A stretch of 10,039 nt of DNA from a bacterium (GCA_021162505.1 JAGGYO010000073.1:1-10039); one strand, 5' to 3'. Shown: positions 1 through 8,037, numbered from the stretch's first letter. The notes: a model not told the origin generated them from the letters alone. Numbers and translations are program-made.

Positions 1-128
1 ATAACACAAAAGAATGGTATTTGAAAAACAATGCAAAAAAGTTTGTTTCATCAAGTGTTTATTTTTATTCTCTGATTGATACAAATAACAAAACCATTAA
101 AACAGGGAAGGTTGTTGTTATAAAGTAA
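1..128 (+). CDS. 3' end of a secreted/surface protein with Por/FlgD-like C-terminal tail (partial)
   Basis: An open frame from position 3 gives 41 residues and stops at TAA 126-128; the 5' part lies outside the window. The tail contains a VSSSVYFYSLID segment and ends in TGKVVVIK. This is the usual shape of the last beta strands of FlgD-Ig-like or type IX secretion (Por) sorting domains: a 'SGVYFYRL' strand, a turn, and a final strand with basic and hydrophobic residues. Proteins with such tails are usually large, exported, and either anchored or released at the surface. The rest of the protein is not visible, so its function cannot be stated. It is not cotranscribed with lysS as far as can be seen, since a separate promoter follows. 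No clear terminator hairpin follows the stop codon. Confidence 0.6.
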   Translation, partial: NTKEWYLKNNAKKFVSSSVYFYSLIDTNNKTIKTGKVVVIK

Positions 129-169
129 TTAAAAATTTAATAACTACTATTATTCCCAAGTCAATATGT

Positions 170-208
170 TTAACATTTTCATTTAGTAAAATTCGTTAAC
201 ATTTTCAT
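170..208. repeat. 13-bp direct repeat pair upstream of lysS promoter
   Basis: TTAACATTTTCAT occurs exactly at 170-182 and again at 196-208, a 26-bp period (about 2.5 helical turns). Both copies lie upstream of the predicted -35 box at 236. They could bind a regulator, but the gap is AT-rich and chance similarity cannot be excluded. Confidence 0.5.
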
Positions 209-220
209 ATTGTAACAATA
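208..220. promoter_or_regulatory. candidate palindromic operator upstream of lysS operon
   Basis: TATTGTAACAATA is a perfect inverted repeat of two 6-bp half-sites around one central base. It starts at the last base of the second direct repeat and ends 15 bp before the -35 box. The position would suit an activator or repressor. The evidence is symmetry only, in AT-rich DNA. Confidence 0.3.
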
Positions 221-235
221 GTTTCCAAAAAAATC

Positions 236-264
236 TTGAAAAAATAGGGATTTTAAGTTAGAAT
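236..264 (+). promoter_or_regulatory. sigma70-type promoter of the lysS operon
   Basis: The -35 box TTGAAA (236-241) and -10 box TAGAAT (259-264) are separated by 17 bp, each one mismatch from consensus. Transcription would start near 271, leaving a leader of only about 12 nt, so the Shine-Dalgarno AGGAG (273-277) sits almost at the transcript start. That leaves no room for a T-box or other riboswitch. It is the only convincing promoter seen for the seven-gene operon. Confidence 0.7.
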
Positions 265-282
265 AAAACAATAGGAGTTCTT

Positions 283-1752
283 ATGAACGATAATAATGAA
301 AATCAATTGATCAAGGTAAGACATGATAAATTAAATGAACTTTTAGCACAAGGTATAAATCCTTTCCCGTATAAATACGAAAAAAAGGATAATATTGAAG
401 ATATCCAGGAAAAATTTTCATCTCTGGAAACCGAAGAAGAGAGTGATTATATTGCTCAAACTGCTGGTCGTTTAATTTCAAAAAGAAGACATGGGAAGGC
501 CGGCTTCGGCAATATTTCGGATGGAACCAGCAATATTCAGATCTATTTTAAATTGGATTTTTTAAATGAAAAATATGATATTTTCAAAAAAATGGATATA
601 GGTGACTTTATTGGAATTATTGGAAAGATATTTAAGACCAGGACAGGGGAACTTACAATTGTAGCACAGGATATTGAGCTTTTATCCAAATCATTGAGAC
701 CCCTTCCGGAAAAATTCCATGGTTTAAAAGATGTGGAATTAAGATATAGAAAGCGATATTTGGACCTTATTACTAATTCTGAAGTGAAGGATGTTTTTAT
801 TAAGCGTTCCCAAATAATAAAGTCAATAAGAAGTTATATGGAGAAAATGAAATTTTTAGAAGTTGAAACTCCTATACTTCAGACCATTCCGGGTGGTGCA
901 GATGCAAAGCCCTTCACTACGCATCATAATGCTTTGGATATTGATCTTTATCTGAGAATAGCCCCCGAACTCTTTTTAAAGCGTTTGATCATCGGTGGTT
1001 TTGAACGAGTATTTGAGCTTAATAGGAATTTCAGAAATGAGGGAATGGACAAAAACCATAACCCGGAGTTTACCATGCTTGAATCATATGCCGCTTACTG
1101 GGATTATAATGATGTAATGGATTTTACAGAGGGAATGATAAAGCATGTTATTGATAATATTTTCAACGGTTCATTGACGGTGAATCGTGATGGAAAAGAA
1201 TTTACCTTTAAATTTCCCTTCAAAAGGATCTCTATGATAGACGCTATTAAAGAAAAAGCGAATATTGATGTAATGACACAATCGGAAGAGGAGTTAATAA
1301 AAACAGTGGTAGCTCTTGGTAAGGTAAGACCTGTTTCAAAGGGAAAAGCAATTGAAAAATTATTCGAACATTATGTGGAGCCGAAACTTTTTGAACCAAC
1401 CTTTGTTATTGATTTTCCTAAGGAATCATCTCCATTGACAAAGGATCATAGAGAGAAAAAAGATATTGTAGAACGATTTGAACTTTATATTGCAGGAATG
1501 GAACTCGCTAATGCTTATTCAGAATTGAACAATCCTATTGAGCAGAAGGAGAGATTTAAATTACAGGAAAGCTATAGAGAGCAGGGCGATGATGAAGCCC
1601 AGCGTTTGGATGAGGATTTTATAGAGGCCCTGGAATATGGTATGCCGCCAACAGGTGGATTGGGAATAGGTATTGATAGATTGGTAATGATACTGACAAA
1701 TGCACAATCCATACGGGATGTTATTTTATTTCCCACAATGAAGGAGGACTAA
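283..1752 (+). CDS. lysS: lysyl-tRNA synthetase, class II
   Basis: This cytosolic enzyme activates lysine with ATP and charges tRNA-Lys. The 489-residue length is normal for bacterial LysRS. An OB-fold anticodon-binding domain covers about residues 57-135, followed by the class II catalytic core. Motif 2 is visible as FRNEG (250-254) followed by HNPEFT (259-264). The lysine/ATP pocket segment GMELANAYSELN covers 405-416, and motif 3 GGLGIGIDR covers 458-466 with its ATP-binding Arg466. The ATG start is supported by AGGAG five bases upstream. The gene opens the operon and its final codons carry the strong ribosome-binding site of the next gene (AAGGAGG, 1741-1747). The product is intact with all motifs present. 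Confidence 0.97.
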   Translation: MNDNNENQLIKVRHDKLNELLAQGINPFPYKYEKKDNIEDIQEKFSSLETEEESDYIAQTAGRLISKRRHGKAGFGNISDGTSNIQIYFKLDFLNEKYDIFKKMDIGDFIGIIGKIFKTRTGELTIVAQDIELLSKSLRPLPEKFHGLKDVELRYRKRYLDLITNSEVKDVFIKRSQIIKSIRSYMEKMKFLEVETPILQTIPGGADAKPFTTHHNALDIDLYLRIAPELFLKRLIIGGFERVFELNRNFRNEGMDKNHNPEFTMLESYAAYWDYNDVMDFTEGMIKHVIDNIFNGSLTVNRDGKEFTFKFPFKRISMIDAIKEKANIDVMTQSEEELIKTVVALGKVRPVSKGKAIEKLFEHYVEPKLFEPTFVIDFPKESSPLTKDHREKKDIVERFELYIAGMELANAYSELNNPIEQKERFKLQESYREQGDDEAQRLDEDFIEALEYGMPPTGGLGIGIDRLVMILTNAQSIRDVILFPTMKED

Positions 1753-2832
1753 ATGGTCTTATTTTCCAAAAAGTATGAGGACCTTATTGTTAAGGCACTG
1801 GGGTATATGCAATTAAAACAATATGCTGAATCTGAAAAATACCTTGTAAAAGCAACCAAAAAGAATTCAAATATAAGTGACGCTTTTGAATATTTGGGTT
1901 TATTGTATTTTAAAACGGGTAAAAAGGATCTTGCCGGAAAATATTATAGAAAGGCAAATGATATTTCCGGAGGAATGTTATCTCAAATATACTTTAACAA
2001 AGGATTGATCTTTTATAAGAGGAATCTAATTGAGGATGCCATGGTGGCATTTACAAAGGTGAATTTAATGAGCGAAAATAAATTTGCTCGTTATTATTTG
2101 GGTCAGATCCTTTCCAAGACGGGAAATTATAAAGGTGCTATAGAGGAATATAAAGATATTTTAAAAAAAGATCCCGAGGATATTAAATCTCTTGAAGCAT
2201 TGGGTTATATTTACTTTGACCTTAAGATTGCCGATCAGGGTATTGAGATCTTTAAAAAACTAATAATTTTAAATCCAAATATTCCCGCTTATTATTTCAA
2301 TATTGCATCCTTAAACAAATTTTTAGGAAATTACAGTGAATCTGAAAGATATTTTCTATTATCTTATGAGAAAGATCCTGAGAACTACTTAAATTATCTG
2401 AATTTAGGCGATATATACAAATTAAAAGGTGAATTGGATAAATCAGAGGAAATGATTCTTAGAGCAATAGAAAAGTTTCCAATGGATTTCATGATGTACT
2501 ATGAAATGGGTTTAATAAAAATGGAAAAAAATGATCCTGCTAATGCTTTGAAATATTTTTTGAAGTCATTTGAATTAAATTTCGAAGATATTTATACCAT
2601 CAATAAAATAGCAAATATTTATCAGATGGAGGGTGAACTTAATAAAGCTCAGAAATTTTTTAAAAAATCATTGAAAATGGATAACAGAGACCCATACACT
2701 CATTTCAAATACGGTGAATTATTGGTAATGCTGGACGATAAAGAAGAAGCAAAAAAAGAATATAATATTGTTTTAAAGATAGAACCAAACTACATAATTG
2801 CAAAGATAAAATTAAGGGAATTGAATGATTAA
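1753..2832 (+). CDS. TPR-repeat protein
   Basis: The 359-residue protein is made almost wholly of tetratricopeptide repeats, which form a helical superhelix for protein-protein contacts. About ten repeats run from residue 8 to 347 in strict 34-residue phase: the repeat-ending Pro or equivalent falls at 141, 175, 209, 243, 277, 311 and 345, preceded by Asp, Asn, Phe or Glu. No signal peptide or membrane segment is seen, so it is probably cytoplasmic. ATG follows the lysS stop with no gap and has an excellent AAGGAGG five bases upstream. Its stop overlaps the mrdA start by one base, so translation is probably coupled to the PBP2 gene. The binding partner is unknown; a role in arranging the wall-elongation machinery is only an inference from gene order. 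Confidence 0.9.
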   Translation: MVLFSKKYEDLIVKALGYMQLKQYAESEKYLVKATKKNSNISDAFEYLGLLYFKTGKKDLAGKYYRKANDISGGMLSQIYFNKGLIFYKRNLIEDAMVAFTKVNLMSENKFARYYLGQILSKTGNYKGAIEEYKDILKKDPEDIKSLEALGYIYFDLKIADQGIEIFKKLIILNPNIPAYYFNIASLNKFLGNYSESERYFLLSYEKDPENYLNYLNLGDIYKLKGELDKSEEMILRAIEKFPMDFMMYYEMGLIKMEKNDPANALKYFLKSFELNFEDIYTINKIANIYQMEGELNKAQKFFKKSLKMDNRDPYTHFKYGELLVMLDDKEEAKKEYNIVLKIEPNYIIAKIKLRELND

Positions 2833-4676
2833 TGGATTCTTCCAATAAGCAGGATAAACTGTCAAAAGTAAAGAAAAATCTTATAATTATCATCATATTT
2901 CTGATCTTTATTCTTATTGTATTTATTATTAAATTATTTACTTTACAGGTCATTCAAGGCAAAAAATATTTTGTTCTTTCAACAAATAATATTATTTCGA
3001 AGGAACAGATCAGACCTTTAAGGGGAAGAATACTGGATAAAAATGGTAATTCTCTGGTAATAAATGTATTTAATCATAACCTTTACCTATTGCCTTATTT
3101 AAAGAAGGAACAATTGCAATTGGTTGAAGAGTCATTAAAAGCTCTGAATATTTCCTGGAATAGAAAAAAGTACAAAAAAAATCAGGAAAATCTGATAAAA
3201 AGGTCTTTATCGCAAGAACAATTTCTCAAATTTGAGGTTAACAAGGAGAACTTTCCATATCTTTTTATAAAAGAGATACCCAGTAGATACTATCCTTTCA
3301 AAAAAGAATTTTATTATCCGATGGGATATGTTTCATTGGTTTCACAAAGAGAATTAGCCCAAGAAGCCATAAAAAAATACTATGATAGGGAAGATTATAT
3401 TGGGAAATACGGCTTGGAAAAACTTTTTGAGAAAGACCTAAGGGGAATAAAGGGCTTAAAAGTGCTTTTTATGGATGCCAAAGGTAAAAAGGTAGATTAT
3501 TCTGAAACGGATATGGGCAATATTGCTCTTTTTAAACAGCTTAAACAGCAGGAAAGATCGGCGGTCAATGGGAAAGATATTCAGCTCACAATTGACAAGG
3601 ATCTTCAATTGTATAATTATGATTTATTAAAGGATTTCTCCGCTTCATTGGTGATAATGAATATTAATAGCGGGGAGATCATTTCATATATTTCAACGCC
3701 GGCAATTGATCCCAATATATTTCTAATGGGTATCTCACATCAAATATGGGATAAGATCTCTCAAGATGAAAAGCATCCGCTTATGGATAAATGTGTTCAG
3801 AACTATAATCCGGCATCAACTTTCAAACTGTTCACAGCTTATTGCGGGGAAAAATTAAATGTAGTTAAAAATATTTTACCTTGCCGAGGAGTAATAAAAC
3901 TTGAGGGAGTGGAAAAACATTGTTGGAAAAAGACAGGGCATGGAAAAGAAACACTTGATGAGGCAATCAAAAATTCATGCAATGTCTTTTTTTATCAATT
4001 GGGAGATCATGTAGGCATAGACAATTATTATAATATTGCTAAAACGATCTATTTAGATAAAAAAACTAATGTAGAAGTTGCGGGGGAGAAAAAACCAATG
4101 GTCCCTTATAGAAAAATAAAAAGGGACTTAGGTATTGGTGACGGTACATGGTACCCTTCTGAAACCTTAGATATTTCCATTGGTCAAGGTTTGATTGAAC
4201 TTAGTCCCGTAAAGATGGCACAATTTATTGCGTTTCTTGCTTCAAAAGGAAGTGTTGTAAAACCCCATTTAATAAAGAATATCGGCGATAAAAAAATAGA
4301 AACATATAAAATTGAGGTTGAAGAAGATACAAATATTTTTAATAAGATATTAAGCGGTATGCACGATGTGGTGAATTTCTGGGGTGGTACCGGCTGGCGG
4401 GCAAAATCAAGGAAGGTAATTATTTCAGGGAAAACAGGTACGATGCAAGTAAAAAAGATCACTAAATATTATGTTAAATATTCCCCCGATGAGAAAGAAC
4501 TTTCTTATAAAGAGCGTGATAATGGCTGGTTCGTTTCTTATGTTCCATACGATGAGCCTCAATATGCTATGGTGCTATTCATAGAACATTGTGGTAGTGG
4601 CGGATATTACCCTGCCATATTCACAAAAAAGATATGGGAATATATGATGGAGAAAGATTATATTGAAAAAAAATAG
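2832..4676 (+). CDS. mrdA: penicillin-binding protein 2, elongasome transpeptidase
   Basis: This class B PBP cross-links peptidoglycan for lateral-wall growth and is the partner of RodA. The 614 residues begin with a short basic cytoplasmic tail, then one transmembrane anchor (about 16-36). The periplasmic dimerisation domain starts with RGRILDKNGN (64-73). All three transpeptidase motifs are intact: S329-T-F-K332 (active-site Ser329), S382-C-N384 and K534-T-G536. The PBP2-like stretches CWKKTGHGKETLDEAIKNSC and GQGLIELSP support the PBP2 rather than the FtsI subfamily. The residue before Ser329 is Ala where PBP2 proteins usually have Gly, a small change. ATG overlaps the previous stop (TAATG). 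The ribosome site AAGGGA (2814-2819) is 12 bases away, so coupled translation is likely. The last 14 bases overlap rodA. Confidence 0.95.
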   Translation: MDSSNKQDKLSKVKKNLIIIIIFLIFILIVFIIKLFTLQVIQGKKYFVLSTNNIISKEQIRPLRGRILDKNGNSLVINVFNHNLYLLPYLKKEQLQLVEESLKALNISWNRKKYKKNQENLIKRSLSQEQFLKFEVNKENFPYLFIKEIPSRYYPFKKEFYYPMGYVSLVSQRELAQEAIKKYYDREDYIGKYGLEKLFEKDLRGIKGLKVLFMDAKGKKVDYSETDMGNIALFKQLKQQERSAVNGKDIQLTIDKDLQLYNYDLLKDFSASLVIMNINSGEIISYISTPAIDPNIFLMGISHQIWDKISQDEKHPLMDKCVQNYNPASTFKLFTAYCGEKLNVVKNILPCRGVIKLEGVEKHCWKKTGHGKETLDEAIKNSCNVFFYQLGDHVGIDNYYNIAKTIYLDKKTNVEVAGEKKPMVPYRKIKRDLGIGDGTWYPSETLDISIGQGLIELSPVKMAQFIAFLASKGSVVKPHLIKNIGDKKIETYKIEVEEDTNIFNKILSGMHDVVNFWGGTGWRAKSRKVIISGKTGTMQVKKITKYYVKYSPDEKELSYKERDNGWFVSYVPYDEPQYAMVLFIEHCGSGGYYPAIFTKKIWEYMMEKDYIEKK

Positions 4677-6003
4677 TATATTTTTGCCTTTATTAACCGT
4701 TACTATTCTATCCGTAATAGGATTAATTTTCATTTTCTCCGCATTCTATTATAAGTCCACTTCATTTTTTGCAAACACATTTGTCATAAAAGAACTTTTC
4801 TTTATTTTACTAGGTATACTTCTTTTTGTATTTATTGCTAATATCGATTATCGCATTTTCAAGAATCTTTCATTTATTCTGTACATATCCGGAATTATAA
4901 TCTTGGTTCTCTCCATGGTAATATTCAGGACATATAGAGGCAGGTGGATTAAATTGGGTATAATATCCTTCCAAACTTCTGAATTTATGAAATTTGGTTT
5001 TCTTCTTTACTTTGCACATTTCATAAGCCGCCATTTTGAAAGGTCTGTTACTTTGAATATTCTCGAATATAGTATGGTTTTTTTTAAGACCCTAATGATA
5101 ACTTTTATTCCCATGATCTTGGTCTTGAAACAACCCGATCTAGGAACTTCTTTTGTTTTTGCTGCCATCTGGATTATTTTTTTGTTCTTTTTTCGTGCAA
5201 CAGGGTTCATTGTATCACTATATGTCATCTTATTTGGTATTGTCATTGGCGTGGTCTTTTTTATATCTAGTGAAATCACCGAGATCAGGGGACTCTTCGG
5301 CTTTCTATTAAATATGAATTTCATAAAATATATTACACTTTTCTTTGCGATCCTCCTATTTTCGATGCTATTGAACATTGTCATTGCTTTTTTATTTGGC
5401 CAGCGTATAAATATTCTATTTACTATATTGCTCATTATGCTTTTTTTTGTTGGACTTTTTCTCGCTAAGGGTGTGATCTCTCATTTAAAACAATATCAGA
5501 AGAATAGAATAATAACATTTGTGAACCCATCTTATGATATACGCGGTAGTGGTTGGAATGTTATTCAGTCGAAGATAGCGATCGGTTCAGGCAGAGTAAA
5601 GGGAAAGGGTCTTTTTAAAGGCACACAGAACAAATTCAATTTTCTTCCTGAGCGTCATACGGATTTTATCTTCTCTTTGATCTCTGAAGAATGGGGATTT
5701 TATGGTGCGTTCCTCGTTATATTCTTAGAATTCTTATTGCTTTTTTATCTCTTATTCGTGGCGTTCAAAGCAAATGATGCCTTTGGTCTTTTCTTCGCAT
5801 TGGGATCATTCACATTGTTTTTTATGCATATTGTTGCTAATATAGGGATGAATCTTGGAGTTATGCCTGTTACTGGGATACCATTACCCTTTATTTCCTA
5901 TGGTGGTTCATTCTATTTGATAAGCATTTTTATCTTAGGTATTAATGTGAATATATTTAAGCAATCCCACGAGGTAAGGAGGTTGGATCTATTCATAAAA
6001 TGA
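4663..6003 (+). CDS. rodA: RodA, SEDS-family peptidoglycan glycosyltransferase, with extra membrane segments
   Basis: RodA polymerises lipid II into glycan strands in the inner membrane during elongation, in complex with PBP2, encoded just upstream. Family motifs visible are GRWIKLG (93-99), KQPDLGTS (156-163), GSGWNVIQSKIAIGSG (295-310), LPERHTDFIFS (328-338) with the catalytic Asp334 (equivalent to Asp262 in E. coli), and GIPLPFISYGGS (405-416). The protein has 446 residues against about 370 in E. coli. The excess lies between KQPDLGT and QKNRIITF, where four hydrophobic stretches (about 164-178, 182-201, 224-245, 250-270) stand in place of two. The start is TTG: the in-frame stop at 4645-4647 and the absence of other usual starts leave it as the best choice, with GGAG ten bases upstream. 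It overlaps mrdA by 14 bases. Confidence 0.94.
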   Translation: MKKNSIFLPLLTVTILSVIGLIFIFSAFYYKSTSFFANTFVIKELFFILLGILLFVFIANIDYRIFKNLSFILYISGIIILVLSMVIFRTYRGRWIKLGIISFQTSEFMKFGFLLYFAHFISRHFERSVTLNILEYSMVFFKTLMITFIPMILVLKQPDLGTSFVFAAIWIIFLFFFRATGFIVSLYVILFGIVIGVVFFISSEITEIRGLFGFLLNMNFIKYITLFFAILLFSMLLNIVIAFLFGQRINILFTILLIMLFFVGLFLAKGVISHLKQYQKNRIITFVNPSYDIRGSGWNVIQSKIAIGSGRVKGKGLFKGTQNKFNFLPERHTDFIFSLISEEWGFYGAFLVIFLEFLLLFYLLFVAFKANDAFGLFFALGSFTLFFMHIVANIGMNLGVMPVTGIPLPFISYGGSFYLISIFILGINVNIFKQSHEVRRLDLFIK

Positions 6004-6578
6004 GAACAGAAGAGAGATTAAAAAAAATAAAAGAAGTATTGGGTGATAGGATATCAAATATTCGTATTGCTGTCTTTGATATTTATAAAGAACACAATAT
6101 TTCCGCCATATTAAGGACATGTGATTTTTTCGGAATACAATATGTAGATATTATTGGAAAACTTCATTTTGATGAAGAGCTTCCTCTTAATAAAAAGGTT
6201 ACACGGGGTGTTGAAAAATGGTTGAGCTTAAATTATTTCATTGACTCAAAAAGTTATTTAGAATTTATTAGAAAAAATGCTTATAAGATCTATGTGACAT
6301 ATTTAGATGAAAAAGCCGTTGACTGCCGGCTAATTGATTATAGCGAAAATATCAGCATTGTGTTCGGTAATGAATTTAAAGGGATCAAGGATGAGCATTT
6401 ATTAGAACATTGTGATGCTAAGATCATTATTCCCAAAAGAGGTTTCGTGCAGTCATTGAATGTTTCTGTCAGTGTAGCAAGTATTCTGACAACGGTAATA
6501 AATAAAAATGAAGGTCAATTAAAGGGATTAATTCCCTCTGAAATGGAGAGATTGGAGAAATTATGGAAGAACAATTAA
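6000..6578 (+). CDS. trmH: TrmH-like tRNA (Gm18) 2'-O-methyltransferase, SPOUT family
   Basis: TrmH enzymes use S-adenosylmethionine to methylate the ribose of G18 in the tRNA D-loop. The three SPOUT knot motifs are present: motif 1 HNISAILRT (32-40), with Asn33 and the catalytic-type Arg39; motif 2 IVFGNEFKGI (120-129); motif 3 IIIPKRGFVQSLNVSVS (142-158). At 192 residues it is shorter than E. coli TrmH (229 in my recollection) and lacks most of the C-terminal tail. The family assignment is firm, while the exact substrate (tRNA G18 or another RNA) is an inference. ATG overlaps the rodA stop as ATGA. The nearest strong Shine-Dalgarno, AAGGAGG (5976-5982), is 17 bases from this ATG but 8 from an in-frame ATT at 5991, so the start may lie three codons upstream. 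The end overlaps dapF by 16 bases. Confidence 0.88.
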   Translation: MRTEERLKKIKEVLGDRISNIRIAVFDIYKEHNISAILRTCDFFGIQYVDIIGKLHFDEELPLNKKVTRGVEKWLSLNYFIDSKSYLEFIRKNAYKIYVTYLDEKAVDCRLIDYSENISIVFGNEFKGIKDEHLLEHCDAKIIIPKRGFVQSLNVSVSVASILTTVINKNEGQLKGLIPSEMERLEKLWKNN

Positions 6579-7384
6579 TTTTCGAAAAGTATTCAGGTGC
6601 CGGCAATGATTTTATCATGCTGAATAATTTTAAAAGTGCAAAAAATATGGAATATTCCTCCATGACTAAAGTACTCTGTAAGCGTGGATTAGCAGTTGGT
6701 GCAGATGGTTTGATCGCAATTGAAAATTCCAATAAGGCGGATTTTAAAATGAAATATTTTAATAGCGACGGTTCTGAAGCCCAGATGTGTGGAAATGGCG
6801 GACGCTGTATCTCAATGTTCGCATATAAGGCGGGCATCGTCGGTAAAAAAATGACCTTTGAGACCCTATCGGGTATATATTCTTCTGAAATAATTGGTGA
6901 TGATGTGAGATTGAAAATGATACCCCCAAAGAATTATCTTGAATATATTTTGGCATATGATAGTAATGGTTATAAGGGATATCTAATTGACACAGGTGTT
7001 CCTCACTTTGTAATATTTTATTACCCGAAGGGAGATATAAAAAAGATAGGGGGTTTTTTTAGATATCATAAGAATTTCCAGCCCGAGGGTACAAATGTAG
7101 ATTTTGTAAAGGTCGTTGATAAAAACAATATTGAGATAAGGACATATGAAAGAGGCGTGGAGAATGAGACCTTAGCGTGCGGGACAGGTTCAGCTGCAAG
7201 TGCTTTAATAGCCGTCCTAATGGGAAAATGTGAGGGTTCTGTAAATGTTTTAACAAAAAGCGGTATTTTCCTGAAGATCGATTCAAATATTGAAAATGGA
7301 GAGGTTAAGGAATACTTTTTGGAAGGAAATGCAGAAAAAGTATATGAAGGTAAGCTCTCAAGAAGTTTTAGTGATAAGATTTAA
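6563..7384 (+). CDS. dapF: diaminopimelate epimerase
   Basis: DapF interconverts LL- and meso-diaminopimelate in the cytosol, the step that feeds both lysine synthesis and the peptidoglycan cross-bridge. The 273 residues match the family length. Both halves of the two-cysteine catalytic pair are present: Cys76 in MCGNGGRC (75-82) and Cys206 in ETLACGTGSAAS (202-213). Other family landmarks are KYSGAGNDFIM at the N-terminus, YFNSDGSEA (65-73), DTGVPHFV (143-150) and GTNVDFV (176-182). ATG has GGAG five bases upstream and lies inside the end of trmH, implying coupled translation. Its presence beside PBP2 and RodA suggests a meso-DAP type wall. Nothing is missing or broken. Confidence 0.96.
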   Translation: MEEQLIFEKYSGAGNDFIMLNNFKSAKNMEYSSMTKVLCKRGLAVGADGLIAIENSNKADFKMKYFNSDGSEAQMCGNGGRCISMFAYKAGIVGKKMTFETLSGIYSSEIIGDDVRLKMIPPKNYLEYILAYDSNGYKGYLIDTGVPHFVIFYYPKGDIKKIGGFFRYHKNFQPEGTNVDFVKVVDKNNIEIRTYERGVENETLACGTGSAASALIAVLMGKCEGSVNVLTKSGIFLKIDSNIENGEVKEYFLEGNAEKVYEGKLSRSFSDKI

Positions 7385-7389
7385 GATAT

Positions 7390-8031
7390 ATGAAAATAAA
7401 GAAGCTTGAAAAAGTTCCTCTGATAATTTGCGTAGGTAGAAATTATAGAAAACATGCCGAAGAAATGAATTCCTCTATTGAAAATGATCCTGTTATATTT
7501 TTTAAACCCTCTACTTCGTTTATCAATAAAGATATTATTCCCATCCCGCTTTCTTTGGGTATACTCCATTATGAAGTTGAACTTACCGTATTGATGAAAA
7601 GTGGTGGAAGATGTATTAATAAAACATCTGCGAATGATCATATTTGGGGTTATGGCATTGGTATAGATTTTACTTTGCGGGAATTACAGAATAAATTCAA
7701 AGAACGCCGGTTACCATGGGAACTTTCAAAGGGTTTTGATAATTCTGCATATATATCTGAGTTCATTGAGAAGAGCAATATTCCGGATATCGGAAATATT
7801 GATATAAAACTATATAAAAATGGTAATCTTGTTCAGAATTCAAATACGAATGAAATGATATTTTCCATAGAGAGGATCATAGAACATACAAGTAAATTTA
7901 TTAGCATCAAAAATAAATATTTGATTATGACCGGGACACCATCCGGTGTGGGTCCTGTCCAAGATGGGGATATGCTGAAAATGGAACTTGGAGATATATT
8001 GGAAAGAACGGTTCATATCAAAAGAAAGTAA
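7390..8031 (+). CDS. fumarylacetoacetate hydrolase (FAH)-family protein, acylpyruvase/oxaloacetate decarboxylase-like
   Basis: FAH-fold enzymes cleave or decarboxylate small 2-oxo acids with a divalent metal. The 213 residues fit the compact single-domain group typified by FAHD1 and YcgM. Metal ligands appear as Glu62 and Glu64 in LHYEVEL (59-65) and Asp93 in GYGIGIDF. The KGFDNSA segment (114-120) holds the expected active-site lysine position, and MTGTPSGVGPVQDGD (180-194) is the conserved C-terminal loop. GRNYRKHAEEM (16-26) is the usual N-terminal motif. Substrate cannot be deduced; acylpyruvate or oxaloacetate are likely candidates. ATG lies five bases after dapF, with no strong ribosome site, so expression probably depends on coupling to dapF. 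This is the last gene of the operon, and no clear terminator follows before the inverted-repeat element. Confidence 0.88.
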   Translation: MKIKKLEKVPLIICVGRNYRKHAEEMNSSIENDPVIFFKPSTSFINKDIIPIPLSLGILHYEVELTVLMKSGGRCINKTSANDHIWGYGIGIDFTLRELQNKFKERRLPWELSKGFDNSAYISEFIEKSNIPDIGNIDIKLYKNGNLVQNSNTNEMIFSIERIIEHTSKFISIKNKYLIMTGTPSGVGPVQDGDMLKMELGDILERTVHIKRK

Positions 8032-8037
8032 AAAGAT

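Noticed and set aside
129..282. Possible T-box or lysine riboswitch leader ahead of lysS.
   Set aside because: The predicted transcript start near 271 leaves only about 12 nt of leader, and no specifier loop or antiterminator element is seen.
5007..5435. Minus-strand open frame of 142 codons inside rodA.
   Set aside because: It lies opposite a clearly conserved RodA frame and shows no recognisable domain; it is an antisense shadow.
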